Shown here: in pieces, positions 8,461 to 17,595 of the stretch
How positions within the stretch are numbered: position 1 is the first letter of the stretch
Layout of the letters: the number at the start of each line of letters is the position of its first letter
Source: Ochrobactrum teleogrylli
Lineage (GTDB): Bacteria > Pseudomonadota > Alphaproteobacteria > Rhizobiales > Rhizobiaceae
Length of the DNA stretch: 64,000 nucleotides
Assembly: GCF_006376685.1 (NCBI RefSeq)
Contig: NZ_VEWL01000011.1
Location: 62,001 to 126,000, forward strand
Reading direction: 5' to 3'
Program-made: the position numbers and the translations under genes
Notes under the pieces: generated by a model
Databases searched by the model: none
What the model saw: only the letters and a program-made list of their open reading frames with translations
What the model was told of the DNA's origin: nothing

Positions 8461-9732
8461 ATGCAGCATCGTCAGCAAAACGGTGAACGACTTTCTGTTG
8501 CCATCATAGGCGCAGGAATTGTCGGATGTAGCGCCGCACTCACTCTTGCCAAAGAAGGTCACAGCGTCACGGTTTTTGGTGATGAGGAGCCGGGGGCCGG
8601 GACTTCCTATGGAAACGCGGGCGCTATTGTCACGGGTTCGATTACGCCCACCGCAACACCCGCGGTGGTCCGCTCTCTGCCAACCTATATATTTAACCGC
8701 AACTCTCCGGCAGTCTTGCGCCTTCATCATACCGCGAAAGCGCTGCCTTGGATAAAGCGCTTCATCGCGGCGGGCACCACAACAGCGGTTGATCGCATTG
8801 CTGCAGCGATGCATCCTCTCGTTTCCCAAGCTCTGGTCGCGCATCAGGAACTGACGGCGATTGCTGCAGTCAAGGATCTGATCACGCAAGAAGGTTGGCT
8901 GAAAGTCTATGACAGCGCCAAGGATTTCCAAAGCTCTGCACTTGAACGCCAACTTATGGAACGTCACGACGTCTGCCACAAAATCCTTAGCCAATCCTCG
9001 CTTCTGGATCTTGAACCGGCGCTCAATCCCGCTTCGTGTTTTAAGGGCCTCTATCAGCCGAAAGCAGGAAATGTCCGCTTTCCGAAGAAACTCGCAAGCG
9101 TCTATCTGGAAACAGCACATACTTTTGGTGCGGCCTTCGTTCGCGAGCACGTCAGCTCAGTTCGACCTTCAGAACGGGGCGGCGTCGCGCTCCGGGTTTT
9201 CTCCGGAGAGCAGCACTTTGATCGTGTGGTCATTGCAGCGGGTGCATGGTCCTCCATTTTAACAAGGCAACTTGGAGACAAGGTTTCGCTTGAGAGCGAA
9301 CGCGGATACCACATCAGCTTCGGTGAAGGGTCCCAGTCATTGTTACGTGGTCCGGTCGTCATTCCCGGCAAAGGCTTTGTTTTGTCTCCAATGCATGACG
9401 GGTTGCGCCTGATAAGCGGCGATGAACTGGCGGGACTGAAAGCACCACCAAACTACAAGCGCATTCGCGCGCTACTGCCGGAGGCTATGATGGCCGTACC
9501 AGCCCTCAAGGACTGGCGCCCGACATCTGAATGGATGGGCCATAGACCCTCAACGCCCGACACATTACCGGTGATCGGTCGAGCCCATAAATGCCGCGAC
9601 GTGATCTATGCGTTCGGACACGGGCATCTGGGAGTGACTCTCTCCGCTATAACCGCCCAGCTTGTTGCTGATCTGGTCGGCGAACGTACGCCTGCTATCG
9701 ATATTACACCATACAGCCCCACGAGATTCTGA
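8461..9732 (+). CDS. DadA-like FAD-dependent amino acid oxidoreductase (first)
   Basis: FAD enzyme of 423 residues in the DAO/DadA family, which oxidises amines or D-amino acids to imino acids. The Rossmann FAD motif is VAIIGAGIVGCSAAL (13-27), followed by GTSYGNAGAIV, the DadA-type segment after the dinucleotide fold. The C-terminal WMGHRPSTPDTLPVIGR and FGHGHLGVTLS are the typical substrate and FAD closing motifs. Imino acid products are what RidA at 2236 can hydrolyse. A second oxidase follows after 6 bp. The ribosome binding site is weak. The substrate is probably what the upstream transporter brings in. Confidence 0.9.
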   Translation: MQHRQQNGERLSVAIIGAGIVGCSAALTLAKEGHSVTVFGDEEPGAGTSYGNAGAIVTGSITPTATPAVVRSLPTYIFNRNSPAVLRLHHTAKALPWIKRFIAAGTTTAVDRIAAAMHPLVSQALVAHQELTAIAAVKDLITQEGWLKVYDSAKDFQSSALERQLMERHDVCHKILSQSSLLDLEPALNPASCFKGLYQPKAGNVRFPKKLASVYLETAHTFGAAFVREHVSSVRPSERGGVALRVFSGEQHFDRVVIAAGAWSSILTRQLGDKVSLESERGYHISFGEGSQSLLRGPVVIPGKGFVLSPMHDGLRLISGDELAGLKAPPNYKRIRALLPEAMMAVPALKDWRPTSEWMGHRPSTPDTLPVIGRAHKCRDVIYAFGHGHLGVTLSAITAQLVADLVGERTPAIDITPYSPTRF

Positions 9733-9738
9733 AATCCG

Positions 9739-11049
9739 ATGTCTGCATTTCCTATTAATCTTGATAACACTCCGCAATTCGATGGCCCCCTTCCTGATGT
9801 TGTTGACGTAACAATCATCGGCGGTGGCATCATCGGAGTTATGGCGGCCTGGGAACTGCGGAAACGTGGATTGAAGGTCCTTCTCTGCGAGAAAGGTCGC
9901 ATCGCTGGCGAGCAATCCAGCCGAAACTGGGGCTGGATCCGTCAACAGGGTCGTGATTACGCAGAACTGCCCATCATGATGGACACGATCCCTCTCTGGA
10001 AAAGCTTAAACGAGAAGATCCTCGAGCAGATCGGCTTTCGCCAGAAAGGCATCACTTATCTCGCACGCAGCAAAGCCAAGCTCGCAAAATTCGAGCAATG
10101 GCTCGACGGTGCGCGCCAATACGGCGTCGATACGCGCATGTTATCCCAACGCGAAGTTGGCGCGATGATATCCGAAGGTAGAGGCTGGATTGGCGGCATG
10201 ACCACACCGTCCGATGCTATGGCTGAACCGTTCGTTGCGGTCCCGACATTGGCTCAGGCAGCCGCTGAAGACGGTGTCATCATTCGCGAAAACTGCGCCA
10301 TTCGCACATTGGACATTACAGGCAATCACATTCAAGGTGTCGCCACTGAGAGCGGCTATGTAAAATGTGAGAGAGTGGTAGTTGCGGCTGGCGCGTGGAG
10401 CGCCCTGTTTTTGAAACGGCACGATATTCATCTCCCCCAACTGTCCGTCCTATCTTCTGCCTTGCAGATAGAACTGGCGACAGCGCCGCACGATGCCGCT
10501 GCCGCCGATGACCGCATCGCGTTCCGGCGTCGCACTGACGGGAGCTACACATTAACACCTTGGTCCACACATGATTTCTTCATCGGTCCGGATGCCTTCA
10601 GAAACTTTTCAGCTTATATTCCGCAGTTGCGTGAGGACTTTACAAGCACGCGGTTCCGGCTTTCCGCTCCGCAGAATTATCCAGATGCATGGCGAACGCG
10701 CCGACGCTGGTCGAAAATAGACGAAACGCCGTTTGAGCGGTGCCGTGTACTGGATCCGAAGCCCAACCAGAAAGAGCTCGGCCGGGTTCTCAAGCAATTC
10801 GCTGCGGCATTTCCGAAGATCGGGACACCGCGCATTATACGAAGTTGGGCTGGTATGATCGACACCATGCCAGACGTGTTGCCCGTCGTGGATCAAGCCA
10901 GCATAAGCGGGCTTACGATTGCCACAGGAATGAGCGGCCACGGTTTCGGCATAGGTCCGGGCATGGCTCGTATTATCGCGGATCTGGTAGAATTGCGCCA
11001 ACCGTCCTGGTCAATAGAACAGTTCGCGTTGGCGCGATATTCAACATAG
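9739..11049 (+). CDS. FAD-dependent oxidoreductase of the DAO family (second)
   Basis: 436 residues. The FAD-binding turn lies at about 24-40 (VTIIGGGIIGVMAAWEL), with a longer N-terminus than its neighbour, then SSRNWGWIRQQGRDYAELP. The last is a motif of a DAO subgroup common in rhizobia. The closing motif is GMSGHGFGIGPGMARI. It is not a close copy of the preceding oxidase, so the pair may act on different substrates or as two subunits. It is last in the rightward operon. A short imperfect hairpin (11057-11075) separates it from the convergent gene at 11085. Confidence 0.9.
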   Translation: MSAFPINLDNTPQFDGPLPDVVDVTIIGGGIIGVMAAWELRKRGLKVLLCEKGRIAGEQSSRNWGWIRQQGRDYAELPIMMDTIPLWKSLNEKILEQIGFRQKGITYLARSKAKLAKFEQWLDGARQYGVDTRMLSQREVGAMISEGRGWIGGMTTPSDAMAEPFVAVPTLAQAAAEDGVIIRENCAIRTLDITGNHIQGVATESGYVKCERVVVAAGAWSALFLKRHDIHLPQLSVLSSALQIELATAPHDAAAADDRIAFRRRTDGSYTLTPWSTHDFFIGPDAFRNFSAYIPQLREDFTSTRFRLSAPQNYPDAWRTRRRWSKIDETPFERCRVLDPKPNQKELGRVLKQFAAAFPKIGTPRIIRSWAGMIDTMPDVLPVVDQASISGLTIATGMSGHGFGIGPGMARIIADLVELRQPSWSIEQFALARYST

Positions 11050-11084
11050 TCGGATTGGGAGTCAGAACCTGACCCCGCCACCCA

Positions 11085-12677
11085 TCAGTTTCCGGCAAGC
11101 ATCTTTGCAAGCATGAAGCCAGAGCCGGCGCCGGTGCCAGCACCGGGCCAGGTGGAGGCGCCGCACATATAAAGTGAGCGGACGGGCGTTTTGTAGCGCG
11201 AGTATCCTGCAATGGGGCGGAACAGGAAATTCTGATCGAGATGGTGTGAGCCGCTCAAATTGTCACCGCCGATAAGATTGGCGTTCTCACGTTCAAGGTC
11301 TGCGGGTGAAAAGACCGAGCGCGCCCGGATCATGCCGCTGATCCCGGGCGCATAGCGCTCAAGGATTCCGATGACCCGATCGGCATAGGCGTCCTTCACA
11401 CTGTTCCAATCCGCAACAGCGATCTCTCCCATCGCATCGCCCTTGATCTCCGCCGGGAGGACACGGACCTGCACCCAGAGAACATGCTTGCCTTCCGGTG
11501 CACGCGATGGATCAATGGCCGTGGGCTGGCCAACCACGAGGGCCGGTTCTCCAGGCAGCAATCCATCCATAGCTTCCGCGTAAACCCGCGCCATCATGGC
11601 AAGGTCCGGGGCAATATGAACATAAGCGAAGCGCTTGAGTTCAGCGCCCGCAGTCCAGTTTGGCAACTCGTCCATGGCGAGGTGGATCATCATCGTGCCG
11701 GGTCCGGCCCGAAAAGCATTCGTCGCCTTGTGGACTTTTTGCGGGACCGCCGACTGGGGCAACATGCCACTGTCAAACAGCACCTTGGGATTGAGGTTGG
11801 CGATCACCGCCCGCTTCGCACTCAAAGTGCGTCCGTCGGACAACACCACGCCCGTCGCTCTTCCGGCCTTGTCGAGACTGATCTTATCGACACGCTGGCC
11901 CAGAATGAGTTGTCCCCCCTTCTCGTGCAGGAGACCCGCCATCGCGCGAATGATCGTATCTGCGCCTCCCTTGCCAATAACCATGCCGAACGCCTGATTT
12001 GCCATTGACTCGAGATAGGGGAACAGTGCTCCGCCTGCAACGTCGGGCGCGAAATCAAGATGCAGACCCCAAGCGGCCATCATGGCCTTGAGTTTGGGAC
12101 TTTCGAAATTCGCGTCAAGAAAATCACGTGGCGTCGCCAGCAGAAGCTGCGCGATACGCCAGAGATTATCCATGCCGAGCGACCTGTAGGCCTTCCAGAC
12201 TGTCCTTACCGCTGACAGGGAAGGCATCGGCGAGCCGAGCAGGCCGAAAATATGCGGCGCATTGCGCTCGAAATCAGAAAGCATAGTCGCCCACGCCTCG
12301 GCGTCGACGGGCGACAGTTCCGCAATCCTTGCATTCGTTACCGTCACATCGCTGGAAACGCCAAGATGAGTACCGTCGCGAAAGACACTGGCAAAACAAT
12401 TTTGCGCCGGTACGAATTCGAGACCCTGTGCAGCAAGATCCGCGGCATAGGTTGCGTGAAAAGCTGAGCCAGCGAACATCGAAAGGTTCATGGCAGCCCA
12501 GTCGTGACGGAAGCCCGGCTCTGTCAACTCCAGGGTCTTCACCGCCCCGCCAGGAGAAGCTGCCGCTTCGACAACAGCAACACGCCAACCCTTTGCCGCC
12601 AGATGCACCGCCGCAGCGAGGCCATTATGCCCCGCGCCTACGACCACCGCATCGAACTCAACGTCATGTCCACTCAT
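11085..12677 (-). CDS. NAD(P)/FAD-dependent oxidoreductase, phytoene-desaturase/PYROXD2-like (first paralogue)
   Basis: Flavoprotein of 530 residues in the CrtI-like COG1233 group. The FAD motif is VVVGAGHNGLAAAVHLA (11-27), then VVEAAASPGGAVKT. The C-terminal SLYMCGASTWPGAGTGAGSG is the second FAD contact. Nothing near it belongs to carotenoid synthesis, so phytoene desaturation is unlikely; the PYROXD2-like branch has no settled substrate. GGGGGCC lies six bases before the ATG. It is divergent from its paralogue at 13021 and convergent with the DAO gene. Confidence 0.87.
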   Translation of the reverse strand: MSGHDVEFDAVVVGAGHNGLAAAVHLAAKGWRVAVVEAAASPGGAVKTLELTEPGFRHDWAAMNLSMFAGSAFHATYAADLAAQGLEFVPAQNCFASVFRDGTHLGVSSDVTVTNARIAELSPVDAEAWATMLSDFERNAPHIFGLLGSPMPSLSAVRTVWKAYRSLGMDNLWRIAQLLLATPRDFLDANFESPKLKAMMAAWGLHLDFAPDVAGGALFPYLESMANQAFGMVIGKGGADTIIRAMAGLLHEKGGQLILGQRVDKISLDKAGRATGVVLSDGRTLSAKRAVIANLNPKVLFDSGMLPQSAVPQKVHKATNAFRAGPGTMMIHLAMDELPNWTAGAELKRFAYVHIAPDLAMMARVYAEAMDGLLPGEPALVVGQPTAIDPSRAPEGKHVLWVQVRVLPAEIKGDAMGEIAVADWNSVKDAYADRVIGILERYAPGISGMIRARSVFSPADLERENANLIGGDNLSGSHHLDQNFLFRPIAGYSRYKTPVRSLYMCGASTWPGAGTGAGSGFMLAKMLAGN

Positions 12678-13020
12678 TCAGGCCCCCATTATTTTCAAAT
12701 GCATATAATAGTGTAGATCGATCTCGGCAGGCTTCTGACCTCGCAGATTTAAATCATCAGGTCATCGCGGATATTGAAGGCCCGATATGTTGTAAAGTTC
12801 ACCTTTGAGAGCAGGCATTTCGTTGCATTCACATATGATATCTTTTAAGCTTCAAGAAAATCCATATCAAGCTTTTTTAAGAAGCGAATGAGGGGCGCCA
12901 TGTCGCAAAATTCTCAGTTGGACTCGAGTGAACAGGCTCGCCGATACGCGCGCTAACACGGGTAATAAAGTAATCGGAATCGAGCCAGCGCGAGGCTATT
13001 TTTCGGGGAGCGACGACACT
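12678..13020. promoter_or_regulatory. Divergent intergenic region between the two CrtI-like genes
   Basis: 343 bp without a convincing gene. It is AT-rich against its neighbours and must carry the promoters of both flanking genes. Visible elements are TATAAT (12704-12709), a 10-bp palindrome AGATCGATCT (12715-12724) and two AAGCTT-containing stretches near 12848-12880. No clear -35/-10 pair could be assigned. Confidence 0.4.
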
Positions 13021-14610
13021 ATGACGGCACATGACTATATCGTGGTCGGCAGCGGCATAAACGCACTGGTAGCGGCCGCCATGCTTGGCAAAAAGGGCAA
13101 AAAGGTTCTGCTGCTCGAGCGCAATGACCGGCTCGGTGGCTGCCTGCGTACCGAAGAGATCACTGCACCGGGCTTCCGTCACGACGTCATGGCAACAACC
13201 ATGGTGCTGTTCCTGACCTCGCCCGCCTATGCTGCGCTTGGCAAGGATCTGGAGGCGCGAGGCCTCGAATTCGCCCACGCAGACCTGCCCACCGGCGTCG
13301 TACTGGCGGATGGGCGACATGCAATCCTGTCCAAAGACCGTAAAGCCAACATCGCTGCCTTCGACGCGCTCGCCGAGGGCGACGGCAAGTCCTTTGCCCG
13401 TGAGATGGACCGGATGGGTGCCGACGCACCCTTCATGTTCTCGCTGCTAGGCGGCTCGCTCTGGTCCGGCGGCATATTCAAAACCGTGCTGAAGGAAGCC
13501 TGGAAACGCGGCCCCCGCAATCTCGCGGCATGGTTCGGCGAGGCGCTCGTCAATGGCCGCCATCATCTTGAAACCACCTATCAGTCGGATGTGATGCGCG
13601 GGCTCTTTGCCCCTTGGGTCCTCCATTGCGGGCTCAATCCCGAAAGCACTTATTCTGCGGCAATGCTCCGGGTCATCGGTTTTGCCATCGAACTGGCGGG
13701 TTGTCCGATTGTCAAAGGCGGCGCCGAAAATCTCGTCAAGGCGTTCACGCAGCTCATTACGGATCAGGGCGGCACCATTCGCACCGGCGCGGATGTGGAT
13801 GCAATACTGGAGGACCACAAAGGACAGGCCACGGGTGTTAAGCTTACCGATGGCGAGGTGCTGGAGGCAGGCAAGGGTGTCATTGCATCGGTCACGCCCA
13901 ACCAGCTTTATGGACGCCTGCTGAAGGGCTCCAGCAGGCCGCTGCCCTCAGATATTGCCGATGGACTGCGAACTTATCGCTATGGCAAGGGCGACATGCA
14001 GATACACTACGCGCTCAAGTCACCGCCGCGCTGGAAGGGTGGCGCGGACCTGTCGAAAGTAGCGCTTTTGCATCTTACACCGGGCCTCAACGGTGTGTCT
14101 CGTGCGGCCAATGAATGTGACCGGGGCATGCTACCAGCGGTGCCGACCATCTGCGTCGGCCAGCCGACCGCGCTCGACCCATCCCGCGCGCCGGAAGGCC
14201 AGGCGATCCTCTGGCTACAATTGCCTGAAGCCCCGCGACACATCGAAGGCGATGCTGCCGGAGAACTCGCCACGCCTGCCGATGGCCGCTGGACCGACGA
14301 ACTGCGCGAACACTATGCCGACCGCGTCGAACGCATCCTCGCCCAGCACATCGAAGGCTTTGCCGAGACGATCATCGCCCGCAAGGCGTATTCACCAGCC
14401 GATCTTGAATCCATGAATATGAACCTCGTGGGGGGCGACCCCTATGGCGGCTTCTGCGGCGTCGATCAGTTTTTCATCTGGCGTCCGTTCAAGTCATCGG
14501 TCAACCACCGCACCCACGTTTCCGGTCTTTATCATATCGGCGCATCGACCCATCCCGGCCCCGGCTTGGGAGGAGGCTCCGGCATGCTGCTCGCGGCCTC
14601 GCTGAAATAG
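13021..14610 (+). CDS. NAD(P)/FAD-dependent oxidoreductase, phytoene-desaturase/PYROXD2-like (second paralogue)
   Basis: 529 residues from the ATG at 13021, chosen because GGGGAG lies ten bases upstream and the product then begins directly with the FAD fold. The turn reads GSGINA (10-15), with alanine in place of the third glycine, then ERNDRLGGCLRTEE. GLYHIGASTHPGPGLGGGSG is the C-terminal FAD contact. It aligns with the gene at 11085 along its whole length, including a shared VGQPTALDPSRAPEG-type segment, so the two are divergent paralogues and may form a heterodimer. A dipeptide-type ABC operon follows. Confidence 0.88.
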   Translation: MTAHDYIVVGSGINALVAAAMLGKKGKKVLLLERNDRLGGCLRTEEITAPGFRHDVMATTMVLFLTSPAYAALGKDLEARGLEFAHADLPTGVVLADGRHAILSKDRKANIAAFDALAEGDGKSFAREMDRMGADAPFMFSLLGGSLWSGGIFKTVLKEAWKRGPRNLAAWFGEALVNGRHHLETTYQSDVMRGLFAPWVLHCGLNPESTYSAAMLRVIGFAIELAGCPIVKGGAENLVKAFTQLITDQGGTIRTGADVDAILEDHKGQATGVKLTDGEVLEAGKGVIASVTPNQLYGRLLKGSSRPLPSDIADGLRTYRYGKGDMQIHYALKSPPRWKGGADLSKVALLHLTPGLNGVSRAANECDRGMLPAVPTICVGQPTALDPSRAPEGQAILWLQLPEAPRHIEGDAAGELATPADGRWTDELREHYADRVERILAQHIEGFAETIIARKAYSPADLESMNMNLVGGDPYGGFCGVDQFFIWRPFKSSVNHRTHVSGLYHIGASTHPGPGLGGGSGMLLAASLK

Positions 14611-14928
14611 AATTGTCGTTAGACGGGTGCGGTCGCATCTGCGACTGCATCTTTGAACCCATGCAGAATCATATTTCTGGCTCTTCAAGTTCGTAAAACT
14701 GCAAATAAGGACTGTTTGAGCTTGTACTTACTTAGGGCAAAGGGCTAAATTGATAACGAAATAATATGCGCAAGCATATAGTTCGACCTAAAATTGTTTC
14801 CTGACCGTACAATTCGCTTGCCAGTCAAACGCCGCTATTTTAAGATTAAAATATTCCGACCAATAAATAACCTTGGCGAGCGCGGGAACGCTCAAAAAAG
14901 CCGGGATCAGGGGAACGCGGAGCAAAAC
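14611..14928. other. Intergenic region upstream of the dipeptide-type ABC operon
   Basis: 318 bp without a supported gene. An imperfect hairpin near 14629-14648 (around GTCGCA/TGCGAC) ending in ATCTTT could be a weak terminator of the upstream gene. A perfect 6-4-6 inverted repeat, ATATGC-GCAA-GCATAT, lies at 14764-14779 and may be an operator for the ABC operon. The rest is AT-rich leader. Confidence 0.4.
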
Positions 14929-16464
14929 ATGACTGAATTCACCCGTCGCCAGACGTTGGGTATGGGCGCTGCTGCCTTTTTGACGAGCATTCTGGCAGGG
15001 CGTGTGCCGGTGCAGGCGGCAGAAACCGACACGCTTACCATCGCTTTCAACGTCAATCTTCCGTCCTTCGATCCGACCGTCGGTCCGTCGGCGGTCAATC
15101 CGACGATTCAGGCAATCTACCGCTCGATTTTCGACCAGTATATCGGCCAGGACCCCGACCTCAAATTCGTTCCGGGCCTGCTGACAGGCTGGGGCTGGAA
15201 CGACGACAAGACCAAGGTCTGGATGGATGTTCGCGAGGGTGTGACCTGGCATGACGGCTCGCCGTTCACCCCGGAAGATGTGGTCTGGGCGCTGGAGCGC
15301 GCCGCCGACGAAAAGACCGGCAACCCGATCCAGTTTGTCTGGTCCACTGTCGGCAACTACAAGATCGAAGGCAACAAGATCACTGGCGATGTGCTGCGCT
15401 TCGAACCCACCTATTTCATGTGGATGGCCTTCCTCACAGGCTACATCCTGCCCAAAGCCTATTATGAGAAAGTGGGCGCGGAGGGCTTCGAGAAGAAGCC
15501 TGTCGGCACAGGCCCCTATATGGTTGACGCCTATGAAGGCAACGCCTTCCTGCGCCTGAAGGCCAACCCAAATTATTGGGGCGGCAAGCCAGCTTTCGAA
15601 ACTGTGATCTTCAAGTTCGTGCCGGATGGCACCAGCCGGGTTGCCGAGATCGAATCCGGCTCGTCCGACGTCACGCTTGAAATCCCGTATGAAGAATTCG
15701 ACCGCCTGAAGGAAAAGAACGGTCTGGCAGGCGTCGCGACTCCGATCTCGGATATCGGCATGATCTTCCTTAACAATATCGAAGTCATGAACGACAAGAA
15801 CGTGCGCCTGGCCGCCTGTCACGCCGTTGACAAGCAAGCTATCGTCAAGCGCCTGCTGCGTGGCTACGGCGTACCAATCGACACGCTCGAAGCGCCGGAA
15901 TATTCGGCCTATGATCCATCAATCAAGGTTCCTTACGATCCCGAACTCGCCAAAAAACTGCTGGCCGACTCCGGCTATTCGACCGACAAACCGGTGAAGT
16001 TCAAGATTCAGACCACCCGTGGCCTGAAGCCGAAGGACTATGAAATGGTTCAGGCCATTGTGGGCATGTGGCGCAAGGTCGGCATCGAAGCCGAAATCGA
16101 GGTCTATGAGATAGCCAAGCACTATGAGTTGCGCGCCGCCGACCAGCTTGCACCAGCCGCATTCTACAACTGGGGCAATGCGATTGGCGACCCGACCACG
16201 TCAACGGGCTTCGCCATGTTCGGCCCTTCGCCACACTCGGTATGGAACACCGATGATCTGGACGGCATGATCGCTCCGCTTTGGGGTGAGAAAGACGAGG
16301 CCAAGCGCATCGCTGGCTGGAAAGCCGTCTGCAAGTATATTGCGGAGCAAGGTTACGTGCTGCCGTTGCTGCAGTACGCACAGCCGATTGTCTATAAATC
16401 AATGCTGAAGGTCACCCCGAACGTTTCGGGCGCGCTGCAACCAACCTTGGTATCAAAGGCTTGA
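14929..16464 (+). CDS. Dipeptide/oligopeptide-type ABC transporter, periplasmic binding protein
   Basis: Solute-binding protein of family 5, 511 residues. The start at 14929 has GGAG six bases upstream and gives a signal peptide with Arg6-Arg7 (TRRQTLGMG), so Tat export is possible. Family features include WHDGSPFTPEDVVWALER and GTGPYMVDAY. Substrates of the family are peptides, but also opines, nickel or glycosides, so the substrate here is open. A strong hairpin follows the stop. The two CrtI-like oxidoreductases upstream may act on the imported compound. Confidence 0.92.
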   Translation: MTEFTRRQTLGMGAAAFLTSILAGRVPVQAAETDTLTIAFNVNLPSFDPTVGPSAVNPTIQAIYRSIFDQYIGQDPDLKFVPGLLTGWGWNDDKTKVWMDVREGVTWHDGSPFTPEDVVWALERAADEKTGNPIQFVWSTVGNYKIEGNKITGDVLRFEPTYFMWMAFLTGYILPKAYYEKVGAEGFEKKPVGTGPYMVDAYEGNAFLRLKANPNYWGGKPAFETVIFKFVPDGTSRVAEIESGSSDVTLEIPYEEFDRLKEKNGLAGVATPISDIGMIFLNNIEVMNDKNVRLAACHAVDKQAIVKRLLRGYGVPIDTLEAPEYSAYDPSIKVPYDPELAKKLLADSGYSTDKPVKFKIQTTRGLKPKDYEMVQAIVGMWRKVGIEAEIEVYEIAKHYELRAADQLAPAAFYNWGNAIGDPTTSTGFAMFGPSPHSVWNTDDLDGMIAPLWGEKDEAKRIAGWKAVCKYIAEQGYVLPLLQYAQPIVYKSMLKVTPNVSGALQPTLVSKA

Positions 16465-16514
16465 TAGCATGTTGGCCGGGCACGCGCTGTGCCAGCCTTC
16501 CATTGCTTGATTGA

Positions 16515-16537
16515 TGTCCGGCCTGCTTGGCCGGACA
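16515..16537 (+). promoter_or_regulatory. Stem-loop between binding-protein and permease genes
   Basis: TGTCCGGCC (16515-16523) pairs perfectly with GGCCGGACA (16529-16537) around a 5-nt loop. It stands 50 bp after the binding-protein stop and 44 bp before the permease start. No T-run follows, so 3'-end protection or attenuation is more likely than full termination. Confidence 0.65.
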
Positions 16538-16581
16538 CACCAGTATAGTGTCTACGTCTGCCTGCGCGAGACTCCATAACC

Positions 16582-17595
16582 ATGCAATTGCTTGCTCTTT
16601 CTATCCTGAACCGTCTGGTTCTCGCGGCGGTGACCCTGTTTGGGGTCGCAGTTGTGGTTTTTGTCCTGTTGCGCGTCGTTCCCGGCGACCCTATCGCAAT
16701 GATGATTTCGCCGGGCGCTACACCCGAACAGATCGCGCAGCTTCGCGCGAACTATGGACTCGATGGCAGTATCTTCAGCCAGTTCAGTATCTGGCTGACG
16801 TCACTGCTTTCAGGAGATTTCGGCACCTCCATTTCGCTGCGCCGCAATGTTCTGGAACTGTTGTCCGAACGCCTGCCAGCAACCCTTGAGCTCGCCTTCA
16901 TCGCACTGATCTTCGCTATTCTGCTCGGCGCTGCCGTGGCGATTGCTGGCGCGCTCGTGCGCCGCACCCCTGCCGAACCCGTCATCGATACCGTCAACGG
17001 CGTGGTGCTGGCTGTGCCCGACTTCGTCTGGGCACTGGCGCTTGTGTTGGTGTTGGGTGTGTTCTTCCCCATATTACCTCTGTCCGGGCGGATCGATCCG
17101 AGCGTGCAGAGCAATTTTGCAACCCCCTTCTATCTGTTCGAAAGCCTGCTACGCCTGCGCTTCGCGCAGTTCGCCGACATCGCCGCCCATATGACCATGC
17201 CAGTACTGGCGCTCGGTTTGCCGCTCGCGGCGATTATCGCCCGCGTGCTGAAGGAGGCGCTGCTCGAAGCCATGGTGCAGGACTATGTGCTGCTCGCCAA
17301 GCTCAAGGGCATGTCCTCGTTACGGCTGGTGTTGCAAGAGGCATTGCGCAATGCCGTTGGCCCCACCATCGCGCTGACCGGAGTGCAGTTCACCTTCCTG
17401 ATCGGCGGCACAGTCATCGTTGAGCGTATCTTCGCCTATCCCGGCATCGGCAATATGGCAATCGACGCTGTCATCAACCGCGACCTGCCACTCATTCAGG
17501 GCCTTGTCCTCGTCTTCGGCGCCCTGTTCATCGTTATCAATATTGTGGTTGACGTCCTCGTCGCCGCATTCAATCCGAGGCTGCGCCATGGTTAA
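16582..17595 (+). CDS. Dipeptide-type ABC transporter permease, DppB-like
   Basis: Inner-membrane permease of 337 residues with about six helices. The opening LAAVTLFGVAVVVFVLLRVV and VPGDPIAMMISPGATPEQI are the typical DppB N-terminus. The docking loop near the C-terminus reads AKLKGMSSLRLVLQEALRNA. The next permease start (17588) lies inside this gene's last codons (8-bp overlap), indicating translational coupling. Confidence 0.93.
   Translation: MQLLALSILNRLVLAAVTLFGVAVVVFVLLRVVPGDPIAMMISPGATPEQIAQLRANYGLDGSIFSQFSIWLTSLLSGDFGTSISLRRNVLELLSERLPATLELAFIALIFAILLGAAVAIAGALVRRTPAEPVIDTVNGVVLAVPDFVWALALVLVLGVFFPILPLSGRIDPSVQSNFATPFYLFESLLRLRFAQFADIAAHMTMPVLALGLPLAAIIARVLKEALLEAMVQDYVLLAKLKGMSSLRLVLQEALRNAVGPTIALTGVQFTFLIGGTVIVERIFAYPGIGNMAIDAVINRDLPLIQGLVLVFGALFIVINIVVDVLVAAFNPRLRHG

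Noticed and set aside
8113-9150. A 345-codon open frame on the minus strand
   Set aside because: It is antisense to the ATPase and first DadA-like genes; composition is not protein-like.
14788-15837. A 349-codon open frame on the minus strand
   Set aside because: It lies antisense to the dipeptide-type binding-protein gene and has no domain or ribosome site of its own.
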